A stretch of 64,000 nucleotides of DNA from Streptomyces sp. NRRL S-244 (GTDB lineage Bacteria; Actinomycetota; Actinomycetes; Streptomycetales; Streptomycetaceae), in NCBI RefSeq assembly GCF_000717915.1, contig NZ_JOCX01000012.1, positions 124,001 through 188,000 of the forward strand. Direction: 5' to 3'. Below are positions 41,284 through 50,002 of the stretch, in pieces. The notes beneath the pieces are model-generated. The model saw only the letters and a list, made by a program, of their open reading frames with translations. It did no database searches and was not told the DNA's origin. How positions within the stretch are numbered: position 1 is the first letter of the stretch; each line of letters begins with the position of its first letter. Position numbers and translations under genes: made by a program.

Positions 41284-41305
41284 GGCCGCGCCTCGCGGCG
41301 CGGCC
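41284..41305. terminator. Hairpin terminator
   Basis: A 9-bp stem GGCCGCGCC / GGCGCGGCC with a TCGC loop lies between the convergent NsdA-type and phosphatase genes, directly after the 15-bp repeat. Confidence 0.7.
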
Positions 41306-41339
41306 CTGAAGCGGTACCCGTCGGCCCGTCGAGGGGCGG

Positions 41340-42773
41340 TCAGCCCCCGACCCTGGCCACCAGGACGCAGGCATCGTCCTCGCGTTCACCCACACCGAAC
41401 TCCTCGACCACCAACCGCACACAGTCCTGCGCCGACCGCGCGCCCGCGAACCGCGGCGCGAGGGCCAGCAGCCGCTCGGTGCCGTCCGCCCGGCTGAACT
41501 CGATGCTGCACGGCGTCAGTGCGTCCGTGTGCAGGACGAGCACGTCGCCCGGTTCCAGCCGTTCCTCGGCCTGCCCGTACGCCGCCCCGGAGGTCGCGCC
41601 CAGCAGTACGCCCTCCGGCGGCTGCAGGGCGCGGCCCGAGCCGCCGCGGAACAGCAGGGGGGCCGGGTGGCCGGCCTGTGCCCAGGACAGCACACGGCGG
41701 GCGGGATCGTAGCGGCAGCACACCGCCGAGCCGAGCGCCGGCTGGACGGAGGCCTCCAGGAGCTGGTTGAGCCAGCCCATCAGCGGGCCTGGCTCGATCC
41801 CGGCCATCGCCATGCCGCGCAGGGCGCCGAGCATCATCGCCATCCCGGAGGTGGCCGTCACCCCGTGCCCGGTCAGGTCGCCCACGGTCAGCAGCGAGCG
41901 GCCGTCGGGCAGTTCGAGCGCGTCGTACCAGTCCCCGCCGATCAGCGCGCTCGTCGCGGCGGGCAGGTAGTGCGCGGCGACGTCGAGCGTGCCGGTGGTG
42001 TGGTGCGGGAACCGCAGGGAGCCGTGCCACGGGGGGAGCACGGCTTCCTGCAGCTCGACCGCCAGCCGGTGCTCGGTCTGCGCGATCTCCCGCCGGCGCT
42101 GCAGCGAGTCACGGGACTCGCGTACGGCGCGCTGGCTTCGGCGCAGCTCACTCACGTCCCGGAGCACGGCCCACATGGAGGCCGTGCAGCCGTCGGAGTC
42201 GAGCACCGGCTCGCCTCGCATGTGCAGCGTCCGGACGCGGCCGTCGGCCCGGACGATGCGGAACTCGCCGTCGATCGGCTTCCCGTCGACCAGACAGGCC
42301 GTCACCATCGAGGTGAGCAGCGGCTGGTCATCGGAGAAGAGGGTGGAGCCGAGTTCGTCGAGGGGGAGCGGGCCCGCCTCGGGCGAGCGGCCGAAGATCT
42401 GGAACAGCTCCTCGGACCAGTTGACTTCGTCGGTGAGCAGGTTCCACTCGGCGCTGCCGACGCGGGTCTGCTGCGCCTCCGGCCCGGCCGCGTCGCTCTC
42501 CGGCGTGCCCTCGGCGAGCCCCTCGAGTTCGGGGGCGGTCGGCAGGCCCTCCTTGAGCTGGCCCAAGTGCTCGCCCAGGTCGTCGAGTTGGTGGACGGCC
42601 AGATCGCACAGCGCGCGCTGCCAGCGGCCCTGCGCGTCGTCGTCGTCGACGACGGTGTCGCGGCGCACCGCGTCCACCTCGCCGCGGAGCCGCCGGGTCT
42701 GCGAGATCAGTGCGTCCACCGACCCTGGCTCGGGCGGCTGCGCGGGACGGTCCGCGAAGAGGTGGGACGGCAT
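41340..42773 (-). CDS. PAS domain and SpoIIE-type PP2C serine phosphatase
   Basis: 477 aa. An acidic N-terminus, then a PAS domain (about residues 108-210, with DEVNWSEELFQIFGRSPE and GEFRIVRADGRVRTLHMRGEP), a coiled helix (RESRDSLQRRREIAQTEHRLAVELQEAVLP) and a SpoIIE phosphatase domain (about 240-475). IGGDWYDALELPDGRSLLTVGDLTGHGVTA carries the metal-binding Asp residues. It probably acts on an anti-sigma antagonist in response to a PAS signal; no membrane helix. It converges on the NsdA-type gene. No antagonist or anti-sigma gene is adjacent. Confidence 0.9.
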   Translation of the reverse strand: MPSHLFADRPAQPPEPGSVDALISQTRRLRGEVDAVRRDTVVDDDDAQGRWQRALCDLAVHQLDDLGEHLGQLKEGLPTAPELEGLAEGTPESDAAGPEAQQTRVGSAEWNLLTDEVNWSEELFQIFGRSPEAGPLPLDELGSTLFSDDQPLLTSMVTACLVDGKPIDGEFRIVRADGRVRTLHMRGEPVLDSDGCTASMWAVLRDVSELRRSQRAVRESRDSLQRRREIAQTEHRLAVELQEAVLPPWHGSLRFPHHTTGTLDVAAHYLPAATSALIGGDWYDALELPDGRSLLTVGDLTGHGVTATSGMAMMLGALRGMAMAGIEPGPLMGWLNQLLEASVQPALGSAVCCRYDPARRVLSWAQAGHPAPLLFRGGSGRALQPPEGVLLGATSGAAYGQAEERLEPGDVLVLHTDALTPCSIEFSRADGTERLLALAPRFAGARSAQDCVRLVVEEFGVGEREDDACVLVARVGG

Positions 42774-42981
42774 GAGAACTCCGATACAGGCGGCGCGGTA
42801 CGGCCATGTCTGAAGGAAGGACCGGTAACGACTGTTGCACAGGCCGCGACGGCCCGTAAGACGTTTGGCAACATCCGTCTCGGCCTTGCTTCAGGCATAT
42901 GCCAAGGGCCTCCCGGCCCCCCCTTCGCGCGTACGAACGTTTCCGGTCAGCCCTTCCGGGGCCTGCCCGCGGTCTCCGGCG

Positions 42982-43230
42982 TCACACGCTGATCGGCACC
43001 GGGTGGATCTCGCTGGCCGGGTGCCCGGTGCGCTCGTGGATCCGCATCACCGCGTCGGCCGAGGGCGCCTCGGACAGGCAGTAGACCGTGCCGGAAGCGG
43101 GGTCGGCCCAGGCGCGCTCGAAGTGCACCTTCTCCTCGTGCTCGATCGCCAGGTCCGCCTTGTGGGCGGCCATCAGCTCGGCTGCCGTAATGCCCTTCAT
43201 GCCGTGGTGGACATCCATGTACATGGTCAC
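42982..43230 (-). CDS. DUF4242 protein, SCO4226-like (nickel-binding family)
   Basis: 82 aa: MDVHHGMKGITAAELMAAHKADLAIEHEEKVHFERAWADPASGTVYCLSEAPSADAVMRIHERTGHPASEIHPV. The family member SCO4226 of S. coelicolor is a small ferredoxin-like alpha/beta nickel-binding protein of 82 aa. GTG 43230 has AGGAGG nine bases upstream and is preferred over ATG codons 6 or 12 bases later. It lies next to a molybdenum hydroxylase pair, the kind of redox neighbour not seen elsewhere here. Confidence 0.85.
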   Translation of the reverse strand: MTMYMDVHHGMKGITAAELMAAHKADLAIEHEEKVHFERAWADPASGTVYCLSEAPSADAVMRIHERTGHPASEIHPVPISV

Positions 43231-43546
43231 CGCCGCACACCTCCTCACGTGATTTCGGCGCGTACGGCCGTCTCTCCTCCCATCGTCCTCCTACGGCCGG
43301 AAAGCGGCCCTCCGGAGGGCGCGGATCGATCGTACGGGCGAGGCGTACGACACTTCCGGGCGGCGCAATCCGTACGCGAGCCGGATCAACGACCCCGCGG
43401 GGGTACCCCCGAACGAAGGACCCCGTCCGGGCGCGGGCTGGACGGCACTCGCTTCCCAGATCATCCCGTGATCGCTACGCTACGTGCCGGTAACGAGCCG
43501 GTGGAGGTCCGCGGACGCGGATCCGCGCAGGGTGGGGACGCAGAAC
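43231..43546. other. Intergenic region, divergent promoters
   Basis: No supported gene. It separates the DUF4242 gene from the molybdenum hydroxylase operon and holds an inverted repeat at 43330. No clear -10/-35 pair was recognised. Confidence 0.6.
43330..43350. promoter_or_regulatory. Inverted repeat in divergent region
   Basis: TCGTACG and CGTACGA, 7 bases per arm, separated by GGCGAGG. Perfect arms suggest a regulator site for the DUF4242 or hydroxylase gene. Confidence 0.5.
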
Positions 43547-45757
43547 ATGACCGGGCAGAGCCGCCGCTCCTTCCTCACGTACCTCGTCGCGGCGCCGACG
43601 CTCGCCCTCGTCACCCGGGCCGGGGCCGACGCCCTCGCCCCGCAGTCCGCCCACGCCGTGGTCCCGAGCCTGCCCGCCCCCGCGGATCTGGTGGACCTCG
43701 GAGACCTGTTCATCCTGGCCGGCGCGCCCACCTCGGCCCTGCTGGCGCTCTCCGTGGAGGCGGACGGGAGCATCCGCTTCCGGCTGCCCCGCGAGGAGGT
43801 GGGCCAGGGCCTCACCACCGCCGTCGCCATGCTCGTCGCGGAGGAGCTCGACGCGCCGCTGGCCGCCGTCCGCGTGGAACTGGACGACGCGCGGCCCGAG
43901 CTGCTGTTCAACCAGCTCACCGGGAGTTCCAACTCCATCCGCTCCCTCTACGGGCCGGTCCGGCAGACCGCCGCCACCGCCCGGGCCCGCCTCGTCGCCG
44001 CGGCCGCCCGCCGCTGGAACCTCGCCGCCTCCTCGCTGACCACCGCGAACGGCGTCGTACGGGCGCCCGACGGCCGCACCGCCGCGTACGGCGGCCTCGC
44101 CGCGGCCGCCGCCGACCCCGCCCTGGTCGTCCTCGGCGCCGGCCCCAAGAAGGCGGCGGAGCACTCCCTCGTCGGCCGGCCCACCGGCCGGATCGACGCC
44201 CGCGCCATGGTGACCGGCGCCCAGCAGTACACCCTCGACCTCGACGTGCCCGGCGCCAAGCCCTGCGTGGTGCGCCGCCCGCCCAGCCTCGGCGGCAGCG
44301 TCAAGGGCGTCGCCAACCTCGCCGCCGTCCGGGCCATGCCCGGCGTCCTGCACGTGGTCACCATCCCGACCGGGGTCGCCGTCGTCGCCGAGACCTTCGG
44401 CCAGGCCCTCGATGCCAAGGCCGCCCTCCAGGTCACCTGGGGCCCCGGCCCCGCCGACCAGCTCTCCGACGCGCAGATCCGCGCCAAGCTGCGTGCCGCC
44501 ACCCCGCCGCTGCTGGTGCCGCCGCTGCTCACCCCGTACGTGGACGCCGAGTTCGACTTCGCCTTCGTCAGCCACGCGCCCATGGAGACCAACTCCGCCG
44601 TCGCCGACGTACGGGAGGACCGCGCCGAGATCTGGTCCGGGCTCAAGTCCCCCATCGTGGCCCGCGAGACCATCGCCGCCGATCTCGGCCTGCCGCTCGA
44701 CAAGGTCGCCGTGCACGTGGTCCAGGCCGGCGGCTCCTTCGGGCGGCGGCTCTTCTTCGACGCCGCGCTGGAGGCCGCCCGGGTGTCGAAGGCCTGCCGC
44801 CGTCCCGTCCGGCTGATGTGGACCCGCGTCGACGACACCCGGCACGGCCGGATGCGCCCCGCCACCCACCACAAGATCCGCGCCACCCATCTGCTGGGCG
44901 AGGTGCTCTCGTTCGAGCACCGGGTGGCCGCCGCCGAGACCGACTTCCGGCACGGGCTCGGCGAGATCATCACCGCCACCGCCGCCAGCCTGCCGCTCGG
45001 CATCGGCAACGCCACCCTCGCGCAGACCCTGTTCCACACCACGATCAAATCCCCCTACCACTTCGGGCTCACCACCCACGGGCTCAGCGAGGTGCCCACC
45101 GGCATCCCGACCGGCTCCTGGCGCTCGGTGTACTCGGCCAACACCCGGGGCGCCGAGGAGATCGTGGTCGACGAACTCGCCGCGCGGACCGGCAAGGACC
45201 CGTACCGGTTCCGGCGCACCTTCCTGAAGACCGACGCCCAGCGCGCCGTGCTCGACAAGGCGGCCACGGAGGGGGAGTGGGGACGGCCGATGCCGGCCGG
45301 CTGCGCCCAGGGCATCGCCTTCCACGAGGAGTACAAGTCCCGTACGGCCTGCCTGGTCGAGATCGACGCCCGGGACCCCGAGCACGTCCGCGTCACCAAG
45401 GCCGTCATCGCGGTGGACGTGGGCCTGCCCGTCAACCCGCGCGGACTGGAGGCCCAGATGATCGGGGGCCTCACCGACGCGATCTCCACCACCCTGAAGG
45501 CCGGGCTGCACCTGGACAAGGGGCTCCCGCTGGAGGGCAGTTACAGCCAGTTCCACTGGGCGCGGCAGCGCGACACCCCGAAGGACGTACGGGTCTTCGT
45601 GCTGCCGGCCACCGGGGAGGAGCCGGGCGGCGCGGGCGAGCTCGGCGTCCCGGCGGCGGTCGGCGCGATCGCCAACGCCTGGGCCAGGGCCACCGGTGCC
45701 AAGCCGCGCAGCTTCCCCCTCGACTTCGACGTCGACTTCACCCCCTACCCCCGCTAG
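43547..45757 (+). CDS. Tat-exported molybdopterin-dependent oxidoreductase, large subunit
   Basis: 736 aa, xanthine-dehydrogenase family in the IorB-like (isoquinoline 1-oxidoreductase-type) group. The N-terminus SRRSFLTYLVAAPTLALVTRAG is a twin-arginine signal. PREEVGQGLTTAVAMLVAEEL, AGGSFGRRLFFDAALEAARV and the C-terminal GGAGELGVPAAVGAIANAW are Moco segments; the Glu in the last is the catalytic base. ATG 43547 with GGGGA upstream. Followed after 28 bases by the 2Fe-2S subunit gene; no FAD subunit, so electrons probably go to a membrane or soluble acceptor. Substrate unknown. Confidence 0.88.
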   Translation: MTGQSRRSFLTYLVAAPTLALVTRAGADALAPQSAHAVVPSLPAPADLVDLGDLFILAGAPTSALLALSVEADGSIRFRLPREEVGQGLTTAVAMLVAEELDAPLAAVRVELDDARPELLFNQLTGSSNSIRSLYGPVRQTAATARARLVAAAARRWNLAASSLTTANGVVRAPDGRTAAYGGLAAAAADPALVVLGAGPKKAAEHSLVGRPTGRIDARAMVTGAQQYTLDLDVPGAKPCVVRRPPSLGGSVKGVANLAAVRAMPGVLHVVTIPTGVAVVAETFGQALDAKAALQVTWGPGPADQLSDAQIRAKLRAATPPLLVPPLLTPYVDAEFDFAFVSHAPMETNSAVADVREDRAEIWSGLKSPIVARETIAADLGLPLDKVAVHVVQAGGSFGRRLFFDAALEAARVSKACRRPVRLMWTRVDDTRHGRMRPATHHKIRATHLLGEVLSFEHRVAAAETDFRHGLGEIITATAASLPLGIGNATLAQTLFHTTIKSPYHFGLTTHGLSEVPTGIPTGSWRSVYSANTRGAEEIVVDELAARTGKDPYRFRRTFLKTDAQRAVLDKAATEGEWGRPMPAGCAQGIAFHEEYKSRTACLVEIDARDPEHVRVTKAVIAVDVGLPVNPRGLEAQMIGGLTDAISTTLKAGLHLDKGLPLEGSYSQFHWARQRDTPKDVRVFVLPATGEEPGGAGELGVPAAVGAIANAWARATGAKPRSFPLDFDVDFTPYPR

Positions 45758-45785
45758 CCGGTAGCCCGGTTCAGGAGAGTCCGCC

Positions 45786-46241
45786 GTGCCCTCGCACACC
45801 TTCACCGTCAACGGGCAGAGCGTCACCGTGGACGCGCCCGACGATCTGCCCCTGCTGTGGGTGCTCCGCGACATGCTGGGCGTGCGCGGCCCCAAGTACG
45901 GCTGCGGCGTGGACGTCTGCAAGGCCTGCACCAGCCATCTCGACGGGGCGGACGTCCGCCCGTGCGTGGTGCCCGTCTCCGCGTGCGCCGGCAAGACGGT
46001 GACCACCATCGAGGGGCTGGCGGACGGGGACGTCCTGCACCCCGTGCAGGAGGCCTGGCTCGAACAGGACGTCGCCCAGTGCGGTTTCTGCCAGCCCGGC
46101 CAGATCATGGCCGCGGTCGCGCTGCTGAAGCGCACCGGCACGCCCACCGACGAGGACATCGACGCGATCGCGAACATCTGCCGCTGCGGCACCTACTTCC
46201 GTATCCGGGAGGCCATCCGCAGCGCGGCCGCCCGGATGTGA
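45786..46241 (+). CDS. (2Fe-2S) subunit of the molybdenum hydroxylase
   Basis: 151 aa. N-terminal plant-ferredoxin-type cluster [23 protein letters not shown] and C-terminal cluster [13 protein letters not shown] plus [15 protein letters not shown], giving two [2Fe-2S] centres that pass electrons from Moco. The usual order is small subunit first; here it is second. Starts at GTG 45786. No own signal peptide, so it presumably rides out with the large subunit through Tat. Confidence 0.92.
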   Translation: MPSHTFTVNGQSVTVDAPDDLPLLWVLRDMLGVRGPKYGCGVDVCKACTSHLDGADVRPCVVPVSACAGKTVTTIEGLADGDVLHPVQEAWLEQDVAQCGFCQPGQIMAAVALLKRTGTPTDEDIDAIANICRCGTYFRIREAIRSAAARM

Positions 46242-46284
46242 GCCGCCCGGCTGCGAACCGTTCGGCTGCGAGCCGTCCGGCCGT
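46240..46284 (+). repeat. Three 15-bp tandem repeats across the stop codon
   Basis: GAGCCGCCCGGCTGC, GAACCGTTCGGCTGC and GAGCCGTCCGGCCGT; the first unit begins inside the TGA stop of the 2Fe-2S subunit gene. Confidence 0.7.
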
Positions 46285-46293
46285 GAGCGAGAG

Positions 46294-46328
46294 GGGCCCC
46301 GGCGACTCCCCCGTCGATGCCGGGGCCC
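46294..46328 (+). terminator. Hairpin terminator after the hydroxylase genes
   Basis: A 10-bp stem GGGCCCCGGC / GCCGGGGCCC with a 15-base loop, 52 bases past the stop. Confidence 0.75.
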
Positions 46329-46474
46329 GACCGCTCGGGGTCAAACCTAGGCGGCCGGTCGCCGGTTGGCAGGGTCCGCCCTGCACAGTGACGGCGCGGG
46401 ACGGGTATCACCGAGCACAGTGATACTCCGGGTGGTCGACCGTACGGCGCGACCCGGACCGAAGGGAGCCTCTC

Positions 46475-48010
46475 ATTTCGCACCCGCCCATCCCGCATAC
46501 GCCCGCGGCGCCGCCTCCGCCCACGCCCCCGCCCGCGGACCGCTCCCGCAGCCGGTCCGAGGACATCCTCAAGGTGCACCGGCTCGCCCACTCCGGCGGC
46601 TCGGCCGCCCTGTTGGAGTGGCTCGCCGCCCGGCTGGACGGCTGGACCGGTGTGGTGGACGCCGACGCGGCCGCAGGTCCCGAGCTCGCCGTCCGCGGGG
46701 CCGAGGAGCTGCGCGCCCGGGGCGTGCGTTCGGCCGTCCTGCACGGCGAGCGCTCGGCCGCGCTGCTGTTCGCGCTGGACGGGGGCCGCGCGCTGGCCGC
46801 CGTACTCGACCTGCCGCACCACCCGGAAGCACCCGCCCTGCTCGCGGACTCCGCCGCCGCGCTGGCCCTCGTCCTGCGCGCCGAGGAGGCCGAGCGGCGC
46901 GAGGAGCGGGCCGAGCTCGCCGAATCGCGTGCCCGCGAGGCCGTCCTGCACCTGCTGATGAACGGCCGGCTCTCCACCGCCCACCAGATCGCCGAGGCGC
47001 TCACGCCGTCGCTGCCGGATCCGCTGCGGATGTACGTCGTGGAATGCCGGGCCGGGCAGCGGGGCGAGGTGGCCCGGCTCTGCGAGGAACTGACGGGCGG
47101 CCGGGCCTGGATCGTGCGCTGCCCGGTGTACGTGCGCCACCTCATCGCCTTGGTCCCGGCCGGTCTCGCGGCGGTCTCGGCCGAGCACGATCCGCTGTCC
47201 GAGGCGCTGGCGGGGGTGGCCCGCGACCGCGCGGTCGGGGTCAGCGGGCAGCTGCTGCTGCGCGAGGCCCCGGCCGCGTACACCCAGGCCTTCCACGCCC
47301 TGGCCGTGGCCCGCGGCCGCGCCGGGCGGCACGCCCGCTTCGGCCCCGGGCCCGAGCTGGAGCTGGCCGCCCACGCGGCCGGGACCGGCTGGGCCGAGGC
47401 GCTGCTCGCGCCCCTGCACACGTACGAACCCCGGCGTCCCCAGGACCCCGGCCCGCAGGAGCTGCGGGCCACGGCCCACGCGTGGCTGAACTTCGGCCCG
47501 CACGCGACGCGGCTGCTGAAGATCCACCGCAACACCCTGGCCACCCGGCTGCGCCTGATCGAGTCGGTGCTCGGCCGGGACCTCGCGCGGCTGCCCGAGC
47601 AGGCGGAGCTCTCGTTCGCGCTACGGCTGACCCCGGGCGGGCCGGGCACCTCCGCGGGGGTCCCGGCGGGCGCTTCCCCGGGGGCGCCGGCCGGCGCTGC
47701 GGCCGATCTGGACGGCGTACTGCGCCACCCCGACCTGGCGGCCTGGGCCCGCGCGCATCTGGCGCCGCTGACCGGGCGCGAGGCCCCGCCCGGCGCCCGC
47801 GCGACCGTACGGGCCTGGCTGCGGCACGACGCGCACCTGGTCCCGGCCGCGGCCGCGCTCGGCATCTCGGTGCCCGGCACGCGCAAGCGGCTGACCCGGA
47901 TCGAGGCCCTGCTGGAGCGCTCGCTGCTCCAGTCGCCCAGCGCCCGCCACGACCTGTGGCTGGCCCACCGGGCCGAGGAACTGGCCGGGCCCGCCGGGTC
48001 CGCGGCATGA
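46475..48010 (+). CDS. PucR-family transcriptional regulator, apparent ATT start
   Basis: About 511 aa. No ATG, GTG or TTG with a ribosome site fits, but ATT 46475 lies 6 bases after GAAGGGAG and the frame is open, beginning SHPPIPHTPAAPPPPTPPPADRSRSRSED. The canonical alternative is GTG 46574, which has no ribosome site. The C-terminus has PucR-type HTH elements: KIHRNTLATRLRLIESVLGRDL and AAALGISVPGTRKRLTRIEALL. PucR proteins act on nutrient genes; the downstream potassium importer is 33 bases away. The start is inference; the family is firm. Confidence 0.8.
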   Translation: MSHPPIPHTPAAPPPPTPPPADRSRSRSEDILKVHRLAHSGGSAALLEWLAARLDGWTGVVDADAAAGPELAVRGAEELRARGVRSAVLHGERSAALLFALDGGRALAAVLDLPHHPEAPALLADSAAALALVLRAEEAERREERAELAESRAREAVLHLLMNGRLSTAHQIAEALTPSLPDPLRMYVVECRAGQRGEVARLCEELTGGRAWIVRCPVYVRHLIALVPAGLAAVSAEHDPLSEALAGVARDRAVGVSGQLLLREAPAAYTQAFHALAVARGRAGRHARFGPGPELELAAHAAGTGWAEALLAPLHTYEPRRPQDPGPQELRATAHAWLNFGPHATRLLKIHRNTLATRLRLIESVLGRDLARLPEQAELSFALRLTPGGPGTSAGVPAGASPGAPAGAAADLDGVLRHPDLAAWARAHLAPLTGREAPPGARATVRAWLRHDAHLVPAAAALGISVPGTRKRLTRIEALLERSLLQSPSARHDLWLAHRAEELAGPAGSAA

Positions 48011-48043
48011 CACAGTCCCGATGAGGGACAAACCGGATGAAAC

Positions 48044-50002
48044 ATGCACGATCATGCCGGGATGAGGCGTATCAATCTGAAGCGCGTGCTGGTGGGTGAA
48101 CCGCTCGACACCGCACGGTTGGGCGAGACGCTCCTGCCCAAACGGCTCGCGCTGCCGATCTTCTGCAGCGACCCGCTCTCCTCCGTGGCCTACGCCACCG
48201 AGGAGATCCTGCTGATCCTCGCCCTCGGCGGCGTGGCGCTGCTCCACCTCGCCTGGTACGCGGCCGCCGCCATCGTCTTCCTGATGATCGTGGTCGTCGC
48301 CTCCTACCGGCAGACCTGCTACGCCTATCCCGGCGGCGGCGGTGCCTACGTCGTCAGCTCCGAGAACCTCGGCCAGACCGCCGCCCTGACGGCCGCCAGC
48401 GCGCTGCTCGTCGACTACGTCATGACCGTCGCCGTCTCCGTGGTCTCCGGCGTGGACGCCATCACCTCCGCGATCCCCTCGCTCAGCGACCACGAAGTCG
48501 CCCTGTCGGTGGGGTTCGTGGTGCTGCTGATGCTGATGAACCTGCGCGGCGTACGGGAGTCGGGACGCATCTTCGCCGTTCCGACCTACGGCTTCGTCCT
48601 CGTCATCTACGTCATGTTCGCCGTGGCGGCCGTCCGTATCGCGACCGGCGCCACCATCCGCGCCGAGTCCGCCGACCTCCCGATCACCGCGGAGGCCACG
48701 TTCACCGGCCTGGGCCTGGTGCTCCTCGCGATGCGGGCCTTCGCCTCGGGCTGTACGGCGCTGACCGGCGTCGAGGCGATCAGCAACGGCGTGCCCGCCT
48801 TCCGCAAGCCCAAGAGCCGCAATGCCGCCAACACCCTGGCCGTGATGGGCGTCCTGTCCGTGACCATGTTCCTCGGCATCACCACCCTCGCCATGGTCTA
48901 CGAGGTGCACGTCGCCGCCGACCCGACGGAACTGGGCCTGCCGGCCGGCACGCCCATGTCCACCGCGCTCGCCCAGATCGGCCGTGCCACCTTCGGGAGC
49001 TGGCACTTCCTCTTCTACCTGCTCCAGGCCGTCACCGCGGGCGTGCTGATCCTCGCCGCGAACACCGCCTTCAACGGCTTCCCGATGCTCGCCTCGATCC
49101 TGGCCAAGGACCGGTACGCGCCGCGCCAGCTCTTCAACCGCGGCGACCGGCTCGTCTACTCCAACGGCATCGTGCTGCTCGCGCTCACCGCCATCGCCCT
49201 CATCATCGCCTTCGACGCCCAGCTGACCCGGCTCATCCAGCTCTACATCATCGGCGTCTTCGTCTCCTTCACCCTCTCCCAGACGGGCATGGTCCGGCAC
49301 TGGCGCCGCGAGCTCGCCTCCCCGGCCACGCCCGAGGCGGAGCGGATCCACATCCACCGGAGGCTGGCGATCAACGCGGTCGGCGCCACCCTGACCGCCG
49401 TGGTCCTGATCATCGTCCTGACCACCAAGTTCACGCACGGCGCCTGGCTGGTCGTCATCGCGATGCCGCTGCTCTTCTTCGGCATGAAGGCGGTCCGCCG
49501 GCACTACGACCGGGTCTCGGCCCAGGTAGCCGTCGCCTCCGGGGTCAGACCGCGCAAGCCCTCCCGCCACCATGTGGTGGTGCTCGTGTCCAACGTGCAC
49601 GCCCCGACGCTGAAGGCACTCGGCTACGCACAGGCGCTGCGGCCCGACACCCTGACCGCCGTCACCGTCGCCGCCGACGAGGAGGACGCGCGGCGGCTGC
49701 GCGAGGCCTGGGCGGAGCACGACCCGGGCGTACCGCTGAAGATCCTGCACTCCCCGTACCGCGAGGTCATCGGGCCGGTCCTCGCGTACGTGCAGGAACT
49801 GGCCGCGGCCGAGGGGACGGACATCCTGTCCGTGGTGATCCCCGAGTACGTGGTGGGGCACTGGTGGGAACAGCCCCTGCACAACCAGAACGCGTTCCGG
49901 CTGAAGGCGAGGCTGCTGTTCACCCCCGGGGTCGCGGTGATCGACGTACCGTACCTGCTGGAGTCGGCCCGGCCGGCGGAGCCGGCGAGGCCGAGGAGGT
50001 AG
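48044..50002 (+). CDS. KimA-like potassium importer (APC superfamily)
   Basis: 652 aa. LPIFCSDPLSSVAYATEEIL, ASYRQTCYAYPGGGGAYVVSSENLG, ALLVDYVMTVAVSVVSGVDAITSAIPSL and FASGCTALTGVEAISNGVPAF match KimA, the K+/H+ symporter of Bacillus, segment by segment; about twelve helices are followed by a roughly 150-residue cytosolic USP-like domain (HHVVVLVSNVHAPTLKALGYA onward). In Bacillus KimA is inhibited by c-di-AMP. ATG 48044 is used, 33 bases after the PucR gene, leaving no room for a riboswitch. Its 3' end overlaps the PucR gene below on the other strand. Confidence 0.88.
   Translation: MHDHAGMRRINLKRVLVGEPLDTARLGETLLPKRLALPIFCSDPLSSVAYATEEILLILALGGVALLHLAWYAAAAIVFLMIVVVASYRQTCYAYPGGGGAYVVSSENLGQTAALTAASALLVDYVMTVAVSVVSGVDAITSAIPSLSDHEVALSVGFVVLLMLMNLRGVRESGRIFAVPTYGFVLVIYVMFAVAAVRIATGATIRAESADLPITAEATFTGLGLVLLAMRAFASGCTALTGVEAISNGVPAFRKPKSRNAANTLAVMGVLSVTMFLGITTLAMVYEVHVAADPTELGLPAGTPMSTALAQIGRATFGSWHFLFYLLQAVTAGVLILAANTAFNGFPMLASILAKDRYAPRQLFNRGDRLVYSNGIVLLALTAIALIIAFDAQLTRLIQLYIIGVFVSFTLSQTGMVRHWRRELASPATPEAERIHIHRRLAINAVGATLTAVVLIIVLTTKFTHGAWLVVIAMPLLFFGMKAVRRHYDRVSAQVAVASGVRPRKPSRHHVVVLVSNVHAPTLKALGYAQALRPDTLTAVTVAADEEDARRLREAWAEHDPGVPLKILHSPYREVIGPVLAYVQELAAAEGTDILSVVIPEYVVGHWWEQPLHNQNAFRLKARLLFTPGVAVIDVPYLLESARPAEPARPRR

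Noticed and set aside
42835..46002. 1055-codon plus-strand frame over the molybdenum hydroxylase
   Set aside because: Shadow frame; contains no Moco or Fe-S motif, which are in the other frames.
48011..48043. c-di-AMP riboswitch before the KimA-like gene
   Set aside because: Only 33 bases separate it from the upstream gene, far too short for the ydaO-type riboswitch.
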